This document shows, in pieces, positions 28,866 to 37,489 of a DNA stretch of 64,000 nt; positions within the stretch are counted from its first letter, which is position 1; each line of letters starts with the position of its first letter. The notes under the pieces were generated by a model. It was not told the DNA's origin, did no database searches, and was given only the letters and a program-made list of their open reading frames with translations. This stretch comes from Endozoicomonas gorgoniicola (GTDB lineage: Bacteria; Pseudomonadota; Gammaproteobacteria; Pseudomonadales; Endozoicomonadaceae), in assembly GCF_025562715.2 (NCBI RefSeq), contig NZ_JAPFCC010000001.1:3304501-3368500 (forward strand). Reading direction: 5' to 3'. Position numbers and translations under genes: made by a program.

Positions 28866-29343
28866 ATGACTTCGGGCGAACTAAGAAAAGAGCTTGAAGC
28901 CAATGGCTGCAAGTTCTTAAGGCAAGGTAAAGGTTCTCATGAGATATGGTTGACATCCTCCCCGCCCTGAAGGACGGGGATTCCTGTTAGTCACCTAACA
29001 GGTTCCTGTTTCACAGTTCGTTGCTCAGGGAACAGCTTGGTTATCGCATAAAAGTTCCACAGTGGGAACTTTTACGGTGACGAGCCAACCCATGTTCCCC
29101 AAGTCTCACACGAACTCCGCAGGCTTAACATTCCTCTAGCCCAGAGGTAGGTCTGCAAGAGACAAGAAGAAAATAGTGCATAGGCTTGCTCTACGCAAGC
29201 CACACTTACATCCCCGCACTAAAAGTACGGGGTTTTACGTGGATTCGATAAATAAGGAAGGGAAAAGAACCTCTGTTCCTCATCCGAAAAAGAAACTTGG
29301 GAAGGGGCTTGTAAGAAAGTTGCTGGCATGGGCGGGGGAGTGA
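28866..29343 (+). pseudogene. hicA: HicA-type mRNA interferase toxin, split by an IS605 derivative
   Basis: Parts 28866-28949 and 29239-29343 join in frame to 62 residues, the normal HicA length. The N-terminal part reads MTSGELRKELEANGCKFLRQ then GKGSHEIW, carrying the G-S-H catalytic motif of the dsRBD-like HicA fold. The C-terminal part reads GKRTSVPHPKKKLGKGLVRK, the conserved VPHP and K-L/R-x-x-L region. A strong AGGGAGG ribosome site lies five bases before the ATG. As it stands translation would end in the IS after 34 residues. The hicB antitoxin gene follows and is also split. Confidence 0.88.
28950..29238 (-). mobile_element. Internally deleted IS605/IS1341-type (tnpB) element with omega-RNA-like end
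   Basis: 289 bp. Read on the minus strand it begins with a CCCCGTAC...GTGCGGGG hairpin and ends with the hairpin CCCCGTCCTTCAGGGCGGGG then AGGATGTCAA, the standard right end of tnpB elements, where the omega RNA scaffold terminates. Just upstream is a short frame ending EQRTVKQEPVR-stop that looks like a TnpB C-terminus. The rest of tnpB is missing and there is no tnpA, so it is a non-autonomous derivative. It splits hicA exactly between a TGG and a GTG codon. Confidence 0.75.
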
Positions 29344-29379
29344 TCTCTTCCCCCCTTCAGCAACGATAAAGAAGTTAAC

Positions 29380-29989
29380 TGACCTCCGGCATAGCCGGAG
29401 GCTTATCAGATTACGCCCTCTAAGGGCTTTTATTGCGCCCAAGGGCGCTTACCAGTCAAGATCATACTGATCTCTATTTCCATCATTCTTTTCTTGATCT
29501 CGGATATATGCCCGAACCACTTCTTCATCAAGTCCTACTGTTGAGACAAAGTAACCTCTTGCCCAAAAATGCTCTCCGTTAAAGTTACGCTGCTTGCCTT
29601 TGAAATTTTTCGCAATCTCTATTGCACACTTTCCTTTCAGATATCCAACGACATGAGATACCGGATATTTGGGTGGAATACTGATGCACATGTGAACATG
29701 ATCAGACATCAAATGCCCTTCGAGAATTTTGCAGCCTTTCCTTCTGGCAAGCTCATGAAATATTTCTCCGAGAAACTTTCTCAAATTCCCATAGATTACC
29801 TTTCGTCTTCTCTTTGGGATAAAGACAATATGGTACTTACAATCCCAACGCGTATGAGCCAAACTCTTGTAGTCTCTCATTGGTTTTACCTTCAATTTTC
29901 TTGGTCGGAAACTGAAGGTTAGCTACTGTCGCTACGGTTAAACCTATGAGAGTCTCCCCGGCATAGCCGGGGGTTTATCAGTGTTAATT
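29380..29989 (-). mobile_element. IS200/IS605-family element, copy 2
   Basis: Same 610 bp as 1999-2608 at a constant offset of 27381 bases, again preceded by AAGTTAAC and bearing both end hairpins. It lies between hicA and hicB and so may disrupt their shared transcript. Confidence 0.9.
29449..29895 (-). CDS. tnpA: IS200-type Y1 transposase TnpA, copy 2
   Basis: The 148-residue product reads identically to the copy at 2068-2514, with the DHVHM HUH motif and the C-terminal catalytic tyrosine in the YIRDQ context. Identity of two copies 27 kb apart points to recent transposition or recent gene conversion. Fully intact. Confidence 0.93.
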   Translation of the reverse strand: MKVKPMRDYKSLAHTRWDCKYHIVFIPKRRRKVIYGNLRKFLGEIFHELARRKGCKILEGHLMSDHVHMCISIPPKYPVSHVVGYLKGKCAIEIAKNFKGKQRNFNGEHFWARGYFVSTVGLDEEVVRAYIRDQEKNDGNRDQYDLDW

Positions 29990-30025
29990 ATATTAATGTG
30001 AGGCGAGGCAAGACATGTTATTTAA

Positions 30026-31721
30026 CCTAAATTCATCAGTTGAGAGCTAACCCACCGCTCTCGGCTGATGCAGTGTTAAGCATTAAGCTGGAAGACTCAG
30101 TCTGGCTTCAACTTGAATTTATTAACCTTACCGGAGTAATAACTTGGCCTTTTGTTAAAAATTTCGATACTGAACGAGTTAAAATACGACACCAGATATC
30201 AATTGGATTCAACTGCGTCGCAATTTCCTTAATTGAATCAAAAAAATCACACAATCCTTCCTGCATTTTTTGTATCTTCTGCATTAAATTATGCTGACTG
30301 GTAATCATTATTTTTTTCTGCCGACCACTCTCTGTCAGTTTGCCAATTGCACTCATTAACAATGGCCTGCTGGTGATAGATTCTTTATGCGAATCAGGGT
30401 TGCTTAATCTCACAAATAAAGTCCACCAGTTGTAAGCTAATGCCACCATCCTTGATATAAAGCGACATCGCTTTAAGTCATTGGTTGTATAGCCTCCCCA
30501 GCCCCATTGGTTTTTGATCTCATCAAAATTGTTTTCACAGTCAGCTCTATCTCTGTAATGATTTATAATCGACACAACACCATCATCAAGACTTGTGGCT
30601 AATACTGAATATTCGAAGAGCTTAATGTTTTCAGGATCTTCAACAAAGGCAATCTCTTTTTGCTTTTTCTTATTTTCTTTTTCCAGCAAAAGTGAATCAC
30701 CAGACAATCGCCTTCGGACAATAACAATTCGCCTTGGTTTTTGCCAACCATCCAGTCTTAATTCAGACTCTTTACCTTCCCAATGCCTGTCGTAGCGCTG
30801 CCAGCCTCCGCTACAGTGCGCATGGTGTATAGCTTTCTTGGTATTAGGGGTCTTTTTGATTTTGAACAAATAGCCACACCCTGATTGTTCAAGCTCCGTC
30901 ATAACTCGGTCGCTTCCCCAATCACAATCACCCCGAACAAATTCAGGCCAGCACTCTCTCGGAAGGCGGTTCAATAAATCCATTAGGCCTGGTAATGAGT
31001 GTTTACTATTTCCTTTGTCACCTGGTTGAACTTCAACATCAAGAACCAGCTTTAAATTAGCCATCATGTAAGAGTGATAGGTATGAGAGGGTCGTCCTTT
31101 TTTATGGGGATTATATCCCTTCTCTGCACCCTCTTGGCTACCGTAAATGGTTTTAATCGTAACATCTACATCCAAAATCCACGGTATTTTTAATAAAGGT
31201 TCATAGCATTCTTGTAAGTGGTATTGCAGCCACTCGACACCTTTTTGCTCATCTATTTTAAGTAATCCTCGCCGGGCAGAGTCATCGCTGACAACTTTCG
31301 TCATACCAAGCAATTTAGAATTGACACCATCTCCAGTTAATGTAGCGATATGAGCGTAACGCTTATGCCCTGAAAGTATTGAAAGAAAAAGAGAGCCAAT
31401 TACATCGACTTTTTTGGGAGCGTTATTGCTTTTGTAGACCAATGGACAATCTTCTACCCAAGGCTCGAACCGATAGCCAGTTTTTAAAAATTGAATAAAA
31501 AATGCAAGCTGACCCATTGGGGTGACTGAAGCCCCAGGCTCCCACTCAACATGAACTTTACCTTCAAATGTGTCAACTTCAAGAGTGGTTGGAGCAACCT
31601 GTTTGCTGAGCTCTTTGGGCTCACCCTTTGGGTGAATGGGTTCTGGTGGTAGTAACATACTGTAACCCTCTTTGCAGAAGGGTTTACAGTTTAGTCGGTA
31701 TTTTCAACTGATGATTTTAGG
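30026..31721 (-). mobile_element. IS4/IS1380-like element
   Basis: 1696 bp with inverted ends CCTAAATTCATCAGTTGA and CCTAAAATCATCAGTTGA, flanked by the five-base duplication TTTAA (30021-30025 and 31722-31726). One transposase gene on the minus strand. Ends starting CCT and the short duplication fit IS1380. Confidence 0.88.
30108..31658 (-). CDS. DDE transposase, IS1380-like
   Basis: 516 residues. The DDE core shows ILDVDVTIKTIYG for the first aspartate, followed by the KGYNPHKKGRPSHTYH block characteristic of IS1380 and related DDE_Tnp_1 enzymes, then FVRGDCDWGSD for the second, and the YRDRADCENNFDEIKNQWG stretch for the final glutamate. Assignment to IS1380 rather than IS4 rests on the GRPSH block and end sequence. 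The gene is not interrupted. Confidence 0.85.
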   Translation of the reverse strand: MLLPPEPIHPKGEPKELSKQVAPTTLEVDTFEGKVHVEWEPGASVTPMGQLAFFIQFLKTGYRFEPWVEDCPLVYKSNNAPKKVDVIGSLFLSILSGHKRYAHIATLTGDGVNSKLLGMTKVVSDDSARRGLLKIDEQKGVEWLQYHLQECYEPLLKIPWILDVDVTIKTIYGSQEGAEKGYNPHKKGRPSHTYHSYMMANLKLVLDVEVQPGDKGNSKHSLPGLMDLLNRLPRECWPEFVRGDCDWGSDRVMTELEQSGCGYLFKIKKTPNTKKAIHHAHCSGGWQRYDRHWEGKESELRLDGWQKPRRIVIVRRRLSGDSLLLEKENKKKQKEIAFVEDPENIKLFEYSVLATSLDDGVVSIINHYRDRADCENNFDEIKNQWGWGGYTTNDLKRCRFISRMVALAYNWWTLFVRLSNPDSHKESITSRPLLMSAIGKLTESGRQKKIMITSQHNLMQKIQKMQEGLCDFFDSIKEIATQLNPIDIWCRILTRSVSKFLTKGQVITPVRLINSS

Positions 31722-31940
31722 TTTAAAATTGGTATAGAGAAAACAGAGGACAATGATACTGCCTATGGCATTGTAATTCCTGCTCTGTGCAATGATAAAT
31801 ACTCAGCCTATTCCGCATCTGATGAGTTTGACGATATTGTAAAAAATGCAAAAGATGCTGCATTTACTGTAATGGAAGAGATGGCTCTTAACGAAGAGTT
31901 GGATTTATCTCAAATTTCATTATTAAACAAACCTGAATTC

Positions 31941-33042
31941 GTATCATAAGTGCATAACCTCTGTAACCAGAGGATTGTTTCAGAACCTTTGAAGTGAATC
32001 AGAACTCAGGGGTATTCTGTAAAGCAACCAAACCATACAGAGGAAGCCAAGGATGGCCTATACACACCTGAGCTCTGAAGAGAGATATTATATCGAAACT
32101 GAACTCAAAAATGGGACTTCACAAAACAAAATTGCTAAAAAGCTTGGCCGTTCACAGCCTACCGTGTCGCGAGAAGTAAACCGCAATAAAGGGCAAAGAG
32201 GGTACAGGCACCAACAGGCTAATCGCACAGCTCGGCAGCGGCACAAAGATAAGCCAAAAGCTATTAAGCTGACAGACGACATTAAACAACGTATTTCAAA
32301 CGATATCCGTTCAGATTGGAGTCCTGAACAAGTGGCTGGAAGGCTTGAAAAGGACGGTGTAATCAAGCTGCATCATGAGACGATTTATCAATTTGTAGCG
32401 GATGATAAACGGCGCGGAGGCTCGCTCTATAAGCACTTGAGGCACCAGAAAAAAACTTATCGAAAGCGATACGGTTCAGCTCATAACCGAACCGGTATAC
32501 CAAATCGGGTTGGCATTGAAGAACGCCCCGAAGTGGTCAACAACAGAGAGCGAGTTGGTGACTGGGAAGCTGATACTGTAATAGGTAAAAATCATAAAGG
32601 AGCCATCGCTACATTAGATGAACGAAAAACCAAGCTTCGCCTTGCTGTCCCTCTACCAGGCAAGAAGGCAAAAGCGGTTAAACAGGGAATAATTGACGTA
32701 CTCAAGCCTCTGAAAAGGTTTGTAAAGACAATAACATACGACAATGGAAAGGAGTTTGTTCAGCATGAATCAATTGCCAAAGCTTTAAAATGTGACAGCT
32801 ACTTTGCTGCCCCCTACCATTCTTGGGAAAGAGGCCAGAATGAGAATGCTAATGGTTTGCTAAGGCAGTATTTCCCCAAGTCGATGGAGCTTAATGGCGT
32901 GACAGAAAAAGATGTCATCATTGCAGTGGATAAGCTGAACAACAGGCCAAGAAAGTGCCTGGGCTACAAGACTCCTTATGAGGCATTTAAAGAGTCAACT
33001 GGAATAGATGCAAGAAAAGTCATGGGTTATGCACTTATGACT
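31941..33042 (+). mobile_element. IS30-family element
   Basis: About 1.1 kb with TCATAAGTGCATAACC at both ends in inverse orientation and a TGAATTC duplication (31934-31940, 33043-33049). It sits in the hicB gene. The last codon of the transposase is completed by the duplicated target, see findings. Confidence 0.88.
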
Positions 33043-33045
33043 TGA
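32053..33045 (+). CDS. IS30-family transposase
   Basis: 330 residues. The N-terminal HTH is typical (LSSEERYYIETELKNG, then AKKLGRSQPTVSREVNRN). The DDE core shows VGDWEADTVIGK for the first aspartate, TITYDNGKEFVQHE for the second, and YHSWERGQNENANGLLRQYFP for the glutamate. Full length and uninterrupted, therefore probably active. A ribosome site AGAGGAAG lies shortly before the ATG. Confidence 0.95.
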   Translation: MAYTHLSSEERYYIETELKNGTSQNKIAKKLGRSQPTVSREVNRNKGQRGYRHQQANRTARQRHKDKPKAIKLTDDIKQRISNDIRSDWSPEQVAGRLEKDGVIKLHHETIYQFVADDKRRGGSLYKHLRHQKKTYRKRYGSAHNRTGIPNRVGIEERPEVVNNRERVGDWEADTVIGKNHKGAIATLDERKTKLRLAVPLPGKKAKAVKQGIIDVLKPLKRFVKTITYDNGKEFVQHESIAKALKCDSYFAAPYHSWERGQNENANGLLRQYFPKSMELNGVTEKDVIIAVDKLNNRPRKCLGYKTPYEAFKESTGIDARKVMGYALMT

Positions 33046-33383
33046 ATTCAGGAAACAGGATTATACAAAAAATCCTGATTACCAAGATTTTATCGAATGG
33101 GCTTTTATAGATATTGAAATAGATGAGGTATTAGGTAGACAAAAGAGAATCAATGTGAGTATGTCTGATCTTCTTATTGCTCATATAGATCAAATAGTTA
33201 AGAGTGGCGGAAAGTACAAAGATCGCAGTGATTTTTTGACACAAGCAGCATTACACCAAATAACTGGCGCAACTAGTTAGAAAATACGCCTCCCAATAAA
33301 TGTCTATACACGTATAAGCAACGCACATAAACCGGGTAAGAGCTGGTCTTTCTCCAGCTCTCACCACCACACTAGCATTATGG

Positions 33384-34629
33384 TGGACCCCACTGTCAAG
33401 ACAGTAAACCAACAAATTTAAGTTAAGTCCTGGCAGTGGTTTAAAGTTCCTCATGCAAAGTGAATTGCCTGAGGTGTTTTATAATTCAGCGACTGGTGCA
33501 ACCGTTCAGTGTTGTAAAACTCAAAGTACTCATCCAGCCCTGTAAATAGCTCAGGAACAGTCTGAAACTCGTGCGTGTACAGCCATTCATACTTGACGGA
33601 ACGCCACAACCTTTCGACAAAAATGTTATCCAGTGCTCGCCCTTTTCCATCCATACTGATGCGTATCTTTCGCTCCTGCAGAGGTGCCAGAAAATCATAA
33701 CTGGTGAACTGGCAGCCCTGATCTGTATTGAATATATCGGGCTCACCTCGTTCAAGCGCACAATTCAACGCATGAATACAGAAGTCTGCATCCAACGTGT
33801 TCGACAGCTCCCAGCTGACCACGTAACGGATGTACCAGTCAATGATGGCGACAAGGTACATAAACCCCTGAGGCATCGGGCAGTACGTTATGTCAGTGTT
33901 CCACACCTGGTTAGGCCTTACAATGTCAACACCGTTCAGCAAATACGGATAAATCTTGTGCTCCTTGTTCCTCAGGCTGGTGCCTGGCTTTGGGCCGACA
34001 GCCTGTATGCCCATCAGCCTCATAAGCCGCTGTATACGCTTCCTGTTAACCGGGTATCCCTGAGCATTCAGCCACGCAGTTATCTTACGACTGCCGTAAA
34101 ACGGTGTTCGTGTATATTGTTTATCAATCAGCCGCATCAGGTTCAGGTTTACAGCACTTTCCTGGGCTGGAGAAGCTTGGTAATACCAGCTTGACCTGTT
34201 TAAGCCGATCAGTTCGCATTGGCGCTGAACGCTCATCTCTGGATGATCCGGTTCTATGCACCTCCGCTTATCATCAATGGACATTGCCAGATTTTTTTTT
34301 CAACCAGTCCAGCTCCATTTTGAGTCGACCGATCTCTTGGTACAATGGCGCTGTGAGCGCATCTGGATCGACCTCAGGCTTTGTTCTGCCAAAGACCTCT
34401 GGAACTCCCTGGAGCAGTTGCCGCTTCCACCGGCTGACCTGAACAGCTGCGACTTCATGCTCGCTGGCCAGCTGATTTATGGTTTTATTTCCCTTGTAGG
34501 CTTCCAGTGCCACCTGTGCCTTAAATTCGGGCTTGTGTCGTTTTCTTTTTGCTGCCATGACTCCCTCCTGAAAGGGTATTTTATAGCCAGAAAACTTAAC
34601 TTAGCTACCTGTCCAGTTTATGGGATCCA
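33384..34629 (-). mobile_element. IS3-family element
   Basis: The left end is TGGACCCCACTGTC and the right end, read inward, TGGATCCCATAAACTGGACAG; the outer TGGAYCCCA matches in inverse orientation. No three-base duplication is visible. It carries orfA and orfB on the minus strand. It truncates the IS66 remnant on its right. Confidence 0.78.
33451..34558 (-). CDS. IS3-family transposase OrfA-OrfB
   Basis: OrfA (34558-34274, 94 residues) has the HTH (HKPEFKAQVALEAYKG, INQLASEHEV, QVSRWKRQLL) and a leucine-zipper tail. OrfB (34284-33451, 277 residues) has the HTH_21 segment and the rve integrase core with WNTDITY, DQGCQFTS and the glutamate in DNIFVERLWRSVKYEW. The frames overlap at a run of nine A on the coding strand (34292-34300), the expected site of the programmed shift that makes the OrfAB fusion transposase. 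Both frames are uninterrupted. Confidence 0.92.
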
Positions 34630-34922
34630 TCATACATCTTCCGGATCCTTTTTATTCGGGCGAATCTTGGGTTGCCCTTTGAGCTTTTTCAGATGCCGGA
34701 CTTCCTCACGCAGAGCAGAGTTCTCTGTGGTCAGTTTGCGAATCTGGGCATCCTGCTTTTCGATTTTGTCGAGCAGGTTATTGACCAGTGCTTTGAGTTC
34801 ACTGACTTCAGTTTCAAGCGATGAGGTTTTTGATGGGTTCATGGGCTGGGATTATGCCCAATCTGGATGTTCAAAGTATTGATGTGTGTATGTTGACTTG
34901 CCTACGAATTTTGAGCAGTTAC
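34630..34922 (-). pseudogene. IS66-like transposase N-terminal remnant and element end
   Basis: From 34842 the minus strand encodes about 70 residues: a coiled coil (LETEVSELKALVNNLLDKI) and then KKLKGQPKIRPNKKDPED, the usual opening of this IS66 subgroup. The IS3 end cuts it at 34630. The outer end GTAACTGCTCA at 34912-34922 matches the inverted end of the element at the left edge of the window, so both belong to the same IS type. Confidence 0.75.
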
Positions 34923-35075
34923 AAGAAAATCTACATCCGAAAAGCCCCTAAGATAAAGGGCTCAAGATGAACGACACATCAAAATTAAACAGCCGTTTTG
35001 TTCTCAGTTTTGTTCTCAAACGTCTTTTTTCAAGTATAAAAAAAGAGCTACATTTCTGTAACTCCTTGATTTGAC

Positions 35076-35152
35076 TGGTCGGCGTGAGAGGATTCGAACC
35101 TCCGACCCTTTCGTCCCGAACGAAATGCGCTACCAGGCTGCGCTACACGCCG
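35076..35152 (-). tRNA. proK: tRNA-Pro (anticodon CGG)
   Basis: 77 nt including encoded CCA, read on the minus strand from 35152. Acceptor CGGCGTG pairs with CACGCCG; D-arm GCGCAGCCTGGTAGCGC; anticodon arm TTCGTTCGGGACGAA with CGG at the centre; T-arm GGAGGTTCGAATCCTC. It closely matches Escherichia coli proK. Its 3' end faces the IS-rich island, a common arrangement at tRNA integration sites, but no integrase or second att copy is visible in the window. Confidence 0.96.
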
Positions 35153-35212
35153 AGTATCATTTTCTGGTTCATTCTAGCGACTTGATTATCACTGTCAATC
35201 CTTACAGCCAAG

Positions 35213-35743
35213 CTAGCTCTGGACAATTTCATGTAAAAGACGACGATAAATATCAGTCATTGCCTGATCAAACAGAACAAATAAAACCTTTTCAGGATAA
35301 GGAGACTTTTTTAACCACTCAACAACGGTGGTGATAGCAATTTGTGCTGCTTCTTCGTGAGGGTAACCATAAACACCACAACTAATAGCAGGAAAGGCAA
35401 TACTGGTCAGTTGTTCCTGCTTAGCAAGTTCCAGCGTCTTTTGATAACAGGAGCGAAGCAAGCCGGCTTCGCCTGACTCTCCACCCTGCCATACAGGACC
35501 AACAGTATGCAGGATTCTTTTTGCTGGAAGATTAAAGGCCGGAGTCGCTCGCACCTGCCCTGTAGGGCAGCCGTCGTATTCCCGGCAGGCCTGTTGAAGC
35601 TGTTCAGCTCCTGCCGCACGATGTATGGCTCCATCAACCCCGCCACCACCAGCCATACGGCTATTGGCAGCATTCACAATGCCATCGACAGCGATTTGGG
35701 TAATGTCGCCCTGTACGACTTTGATCCGACCTTTAATCATCAC
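35213..35743 (-). CDS. ymdB: Macrodomain O-acetyl-ADP-ribose deacetylase
   Basis: 176 residues, the usual size of YmdB-type single macrodomains. Visible motifs are VVQGDITQ, IVNAANSRMAGGGGVDGAIHRAAG (ADP-ribose loop, in two blocks), the LPAKRILHTVGP strand, and SIAFPAISCGVYGYP. The enzyme removes ADP-ribose adducts from proteins or hydrolyses O-acetyl-ADP-ribose in the cytoplasm. The gene starts three bases after the stop of the DAHP synthase gene, so both are probably cotranscribed. The alternative start one codon downstream is equally possible. Confidence 0.93.
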   Translation of the reverse strand: MMIKGRIKVVQGDITQIAVDGIVNAANSRMAGGGGVDGAIHRAAGAEQLQQACREYDGCPTGQVRATPAFNLPAKRILHTVGPVWQGGESGEAGLLRSCYQKTLELAKQEQLTSIAFPAISCGVYGYPHEEAAQIAITTVVEWLKKSPYPEKVLFVLFDQAMTDIYRRLLHEIVQS

Positions 35744-35746
35744 GTT

Positions 35747-37108
35747 TCACTTATTGCGCAGCTTGCGGCAATCCTTCATTGTTTCAGCAATCAGGTAGGC
35801 CAGCTCCAGAGCCTGATCTGCATTCAGGCGAGGGTCACAGTGAGTATGGTAGCGGTTGCCCAGGTTGTCGACCGTTACCGGGCGAGCTCCACCAATACAT
35901 TCAGTGACATTCTGCCCTGTCATCTCAAAGTGAACACCACCAGCATAAGTACCTTCAGCACGGTGTACTTCAAAGAACTGCTTCACTTCACTCAGAATTT
36001 TTGAAACTTCACGGGTTTTATAGCCGTTATCAGCTTTAATCGTATTGCCGTGCATTGGGTCACAGCTCCACAGTACTTTTTTACCCTCTCGTTCAACGGC
36101 TCGAATCAGATCAGGCAGCCCTTTTTCAACGTTATCAGCACCCATGCGCACAATGACATTCAGGCGACCGGCTTCATTCTCCGGGTTCAGAAGATCAATC
36201 AGGCGAATCAAGTCTTCCGGAGGCAGAGTTGGTCCCGCTTTCAGGCCAATCGGATTATGGATACCCCTGGCAAACTCAACGTGCGCGCCGTCCACCTGAC
36301 GAGTACGATCACCAATCCACAGCATGTGGGCAGAGCAGTCATACCAGTCACCTGTCAGGCTGTCGCGGCGGGTCATTGCCTGTTCATAAGGCAGCAACAG
36401 TGACTCATGGGAGGTATAAAGATCCGTTTCGCTGATAGCCGCCGAGTTTTCAGCCGAAATGCCACAGGCTTTCATAAAGTCGAGAGCTTCATCAATCCGG
36501 TCGGCAAGGTGCGAGTATTGCTCCGATTGAGGGCTGTTTGCCACAAAATCAAGGTTCCAGGCATGCACCTGCTCAAGGGAGGCCAGACCGCCCTGCGCAA
36601 AGGCGCGCAACAGATTCAGGGTAGAAGCCGCCTGATGGTAAGCCATCAACATACGTTCCGGGTCGGGTGTACGACTCTCTGCCGAAAAGTCCATGCCGTT
36701 GATAATATCACCACGATAGATAGGCAGTTCCAGACCATTAATGGTTTCCGTACCGAATGTACGCGGCTTGGCAAACTGACCCGCTACCCGGCCAACCTTG
36801 ATCACTGGTGAACTGGCACCAAAGGTCAGAACCACCGCCATCTGCATCAGGACTTTAAAGGTGTCACGGATATTATCGGCACTGAACTCCAGAAAGCTCT
36901 CAGCACAATCTCCACCCTGCAGCAGGAAGGCATTACCCTCTGTCGCCTGAGCCAGGCGTCTGCGCAATTCGCGCACCTCACCAGCAAACACCAACGGAGG
37001 CATTTTACGCAGGCGGTTTTCAACCTGCTGCAGATGAGCCTTGTCTGGATACTCTGGCAACTGGATAACAGGCATCTCTCTCCAGCTGTCAATATTCCAC
37101 TGCTTCAT
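35747..37108 (-). CDS. aroG: 3-Deoxy-7-phosphoheptulonate synthase, class II
   Basis: 453 residues, full length for the class II (plant/mycobacterial-type) DAHP synthases, which catalyse the first step of the shikimate pathway from phosphoenolpyruvate and erythrose 4-phosphate. Signature segments include the N-terminal WNIDSWR, LLQGGDCAESF with the metal-binding cysteine, VGRVAGQFAKPRT, IGDRTRQVDGAHVEF, LSDP-like WSCDPMHGNT and HFEMTGQNVTECIGG. No N-terminal regulatory extension is seen. It is followed immediately by the macrodomain gene. The symbol is given by function; class II enzymes are also named aroF, aroG or aroH. Confidence 0.93.
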   Translation of the reverse strand: MKQWNIDSWREMPVIQLPEYPDKAHLQQVENRLRKMPPLVFAGEVRELRRRLAQATEGNAFLLQGGDCAESFLEFSADNIRDTFKVLMQMAVVLTFGASSPVIKVGRVAGQFAKPRTFGTETINGLELPIYRGDIINGMDFSAESRTPDPERMLMAYHQAASTLNLLRAFAQGGLASLEQVHAWNLDFVANSPQSEQYSHLADRIDEALDFMKACGISAENSAAISETDLYTSHESLLLPYEQAMTRRDSLTGDWYDCSAHMLWIGDRTRQVDGAHVEFARGIHNPIGLKAGPTLPPEDLIRLIDLLNPENEAGRLNVIVRMGADNVEKGLPDLIRAVEREGKKVLWSCDPMHGNTIKADNGYKTREVSKILSEVKQFFEVHRAEGTYAGGVHFEMTGQNVTECIGGARPVTVDNLGNRYHTHCDPRLNADQALELAYLIAETMKDCRKLRNK

Positions 37109-37391
37109 TCACTTCTCTCATGAATCAATTTTTAGTCAGCCCGCAATACTACAACAGATGTTTCAACAAAGCTGTGTCTTATACGTAAACATTTTTGCAG
37201 TTGCATAGGTAAACACCGTCGCCAGCATAACCCAAAAGACTCACAGACTGGCACATGAAAAAGATTACTAAAGTACCAATTTCAAATCCGTGCTTTACAC
37301 AGAAAAAAATCACTGTTATACAGTGCATTACGAACCCAGCTAAGCAGTTTTACCTAAAGTGATTTTCCATCTATCTATGATCAGAGCCACG
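37109..37391. other. Divergent promoter region
   Basis: No gene seen between the DAHP synthase start and the leader-peptide candidate. It should hold promoters for both directions. AT-rich with CTTATACG and CATTTTTGCAG stretches; no operator was identified. Confidence 0.4.
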
Positions 37392-37489
37392 ATGAAACGC
37401 ACCATGATTATGCGATGCGGGGTCTGTTGTGGATAGCTGAAAGGCACAGAACAGGCCCCCGCATCGAAAACGATCCGGGGGCTTTTTTT
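37392..37489 (+). promoter_or_regulatory. Leader-peptide/attenuator-like structure
   Basis: A 14-codon frame at 37392-37436 encodes MKRTMIMRCGVCCG with three cysteines and three glycines. Its codons overlap arm CGATGCGGGG (37413-37422), which can pair with CCCCCGCATCG (37456-37466). That second arm also forms the left half of a terminator hairpin (GCCCCCG to CGGGGGC, 37455-37482) followed by seven T. The two hairpins exclude each other, the layout of transcription attenuation. The ribosome site is weak. The regulated gene would be the small protein at 37699. Ordinary terminator plus chance peptide is the alternative. Confidence 0.5.

Larger units (their letters stand above)
30015..33280 (+). 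pseudogene. hicB: HicB-type antitoxin, split by an IS1380-like element and an IS30 element
   Basis: Parts 30015-30025, 31727-31940 and 33050-33280 join in frame to 151 residues. The N-terminal partial RNase H-like fold reads FKIGIEKTEDNDTAYGIVIP, then SASDEFDDIVKNAKDAA, as in HicB proteins (IEKDEDGYxxxxPxLPGC type). The C-terminus reads RINVSMSDLLIAHIDQIV and DRSDFLTQAALHQI, a ribbon-helix-helix DNA-binding domain that would repress the hicAB promoter. GAGGCGAGG just before the ATG is the ribosome site. The IS1380-like element falls inside codon 4, so nothing useful is made now. Confidence 0.88.

Noticed and set aside
28768..28956. 62-codon minus-strand frame
   Set aside because: Lies opposite the start of hicA, which has a strong ribosome site and a clear family match.
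28866..28970. Intact 34-residue gene at the hicA start
   Set aside because: The frame runs into the IS605-derivative end; the last six codons are IS sequence.
1..35000. Prophage
   Set aside because: No phage structural, lysis or integrase gene seen; all mobile genes are IS transposases.
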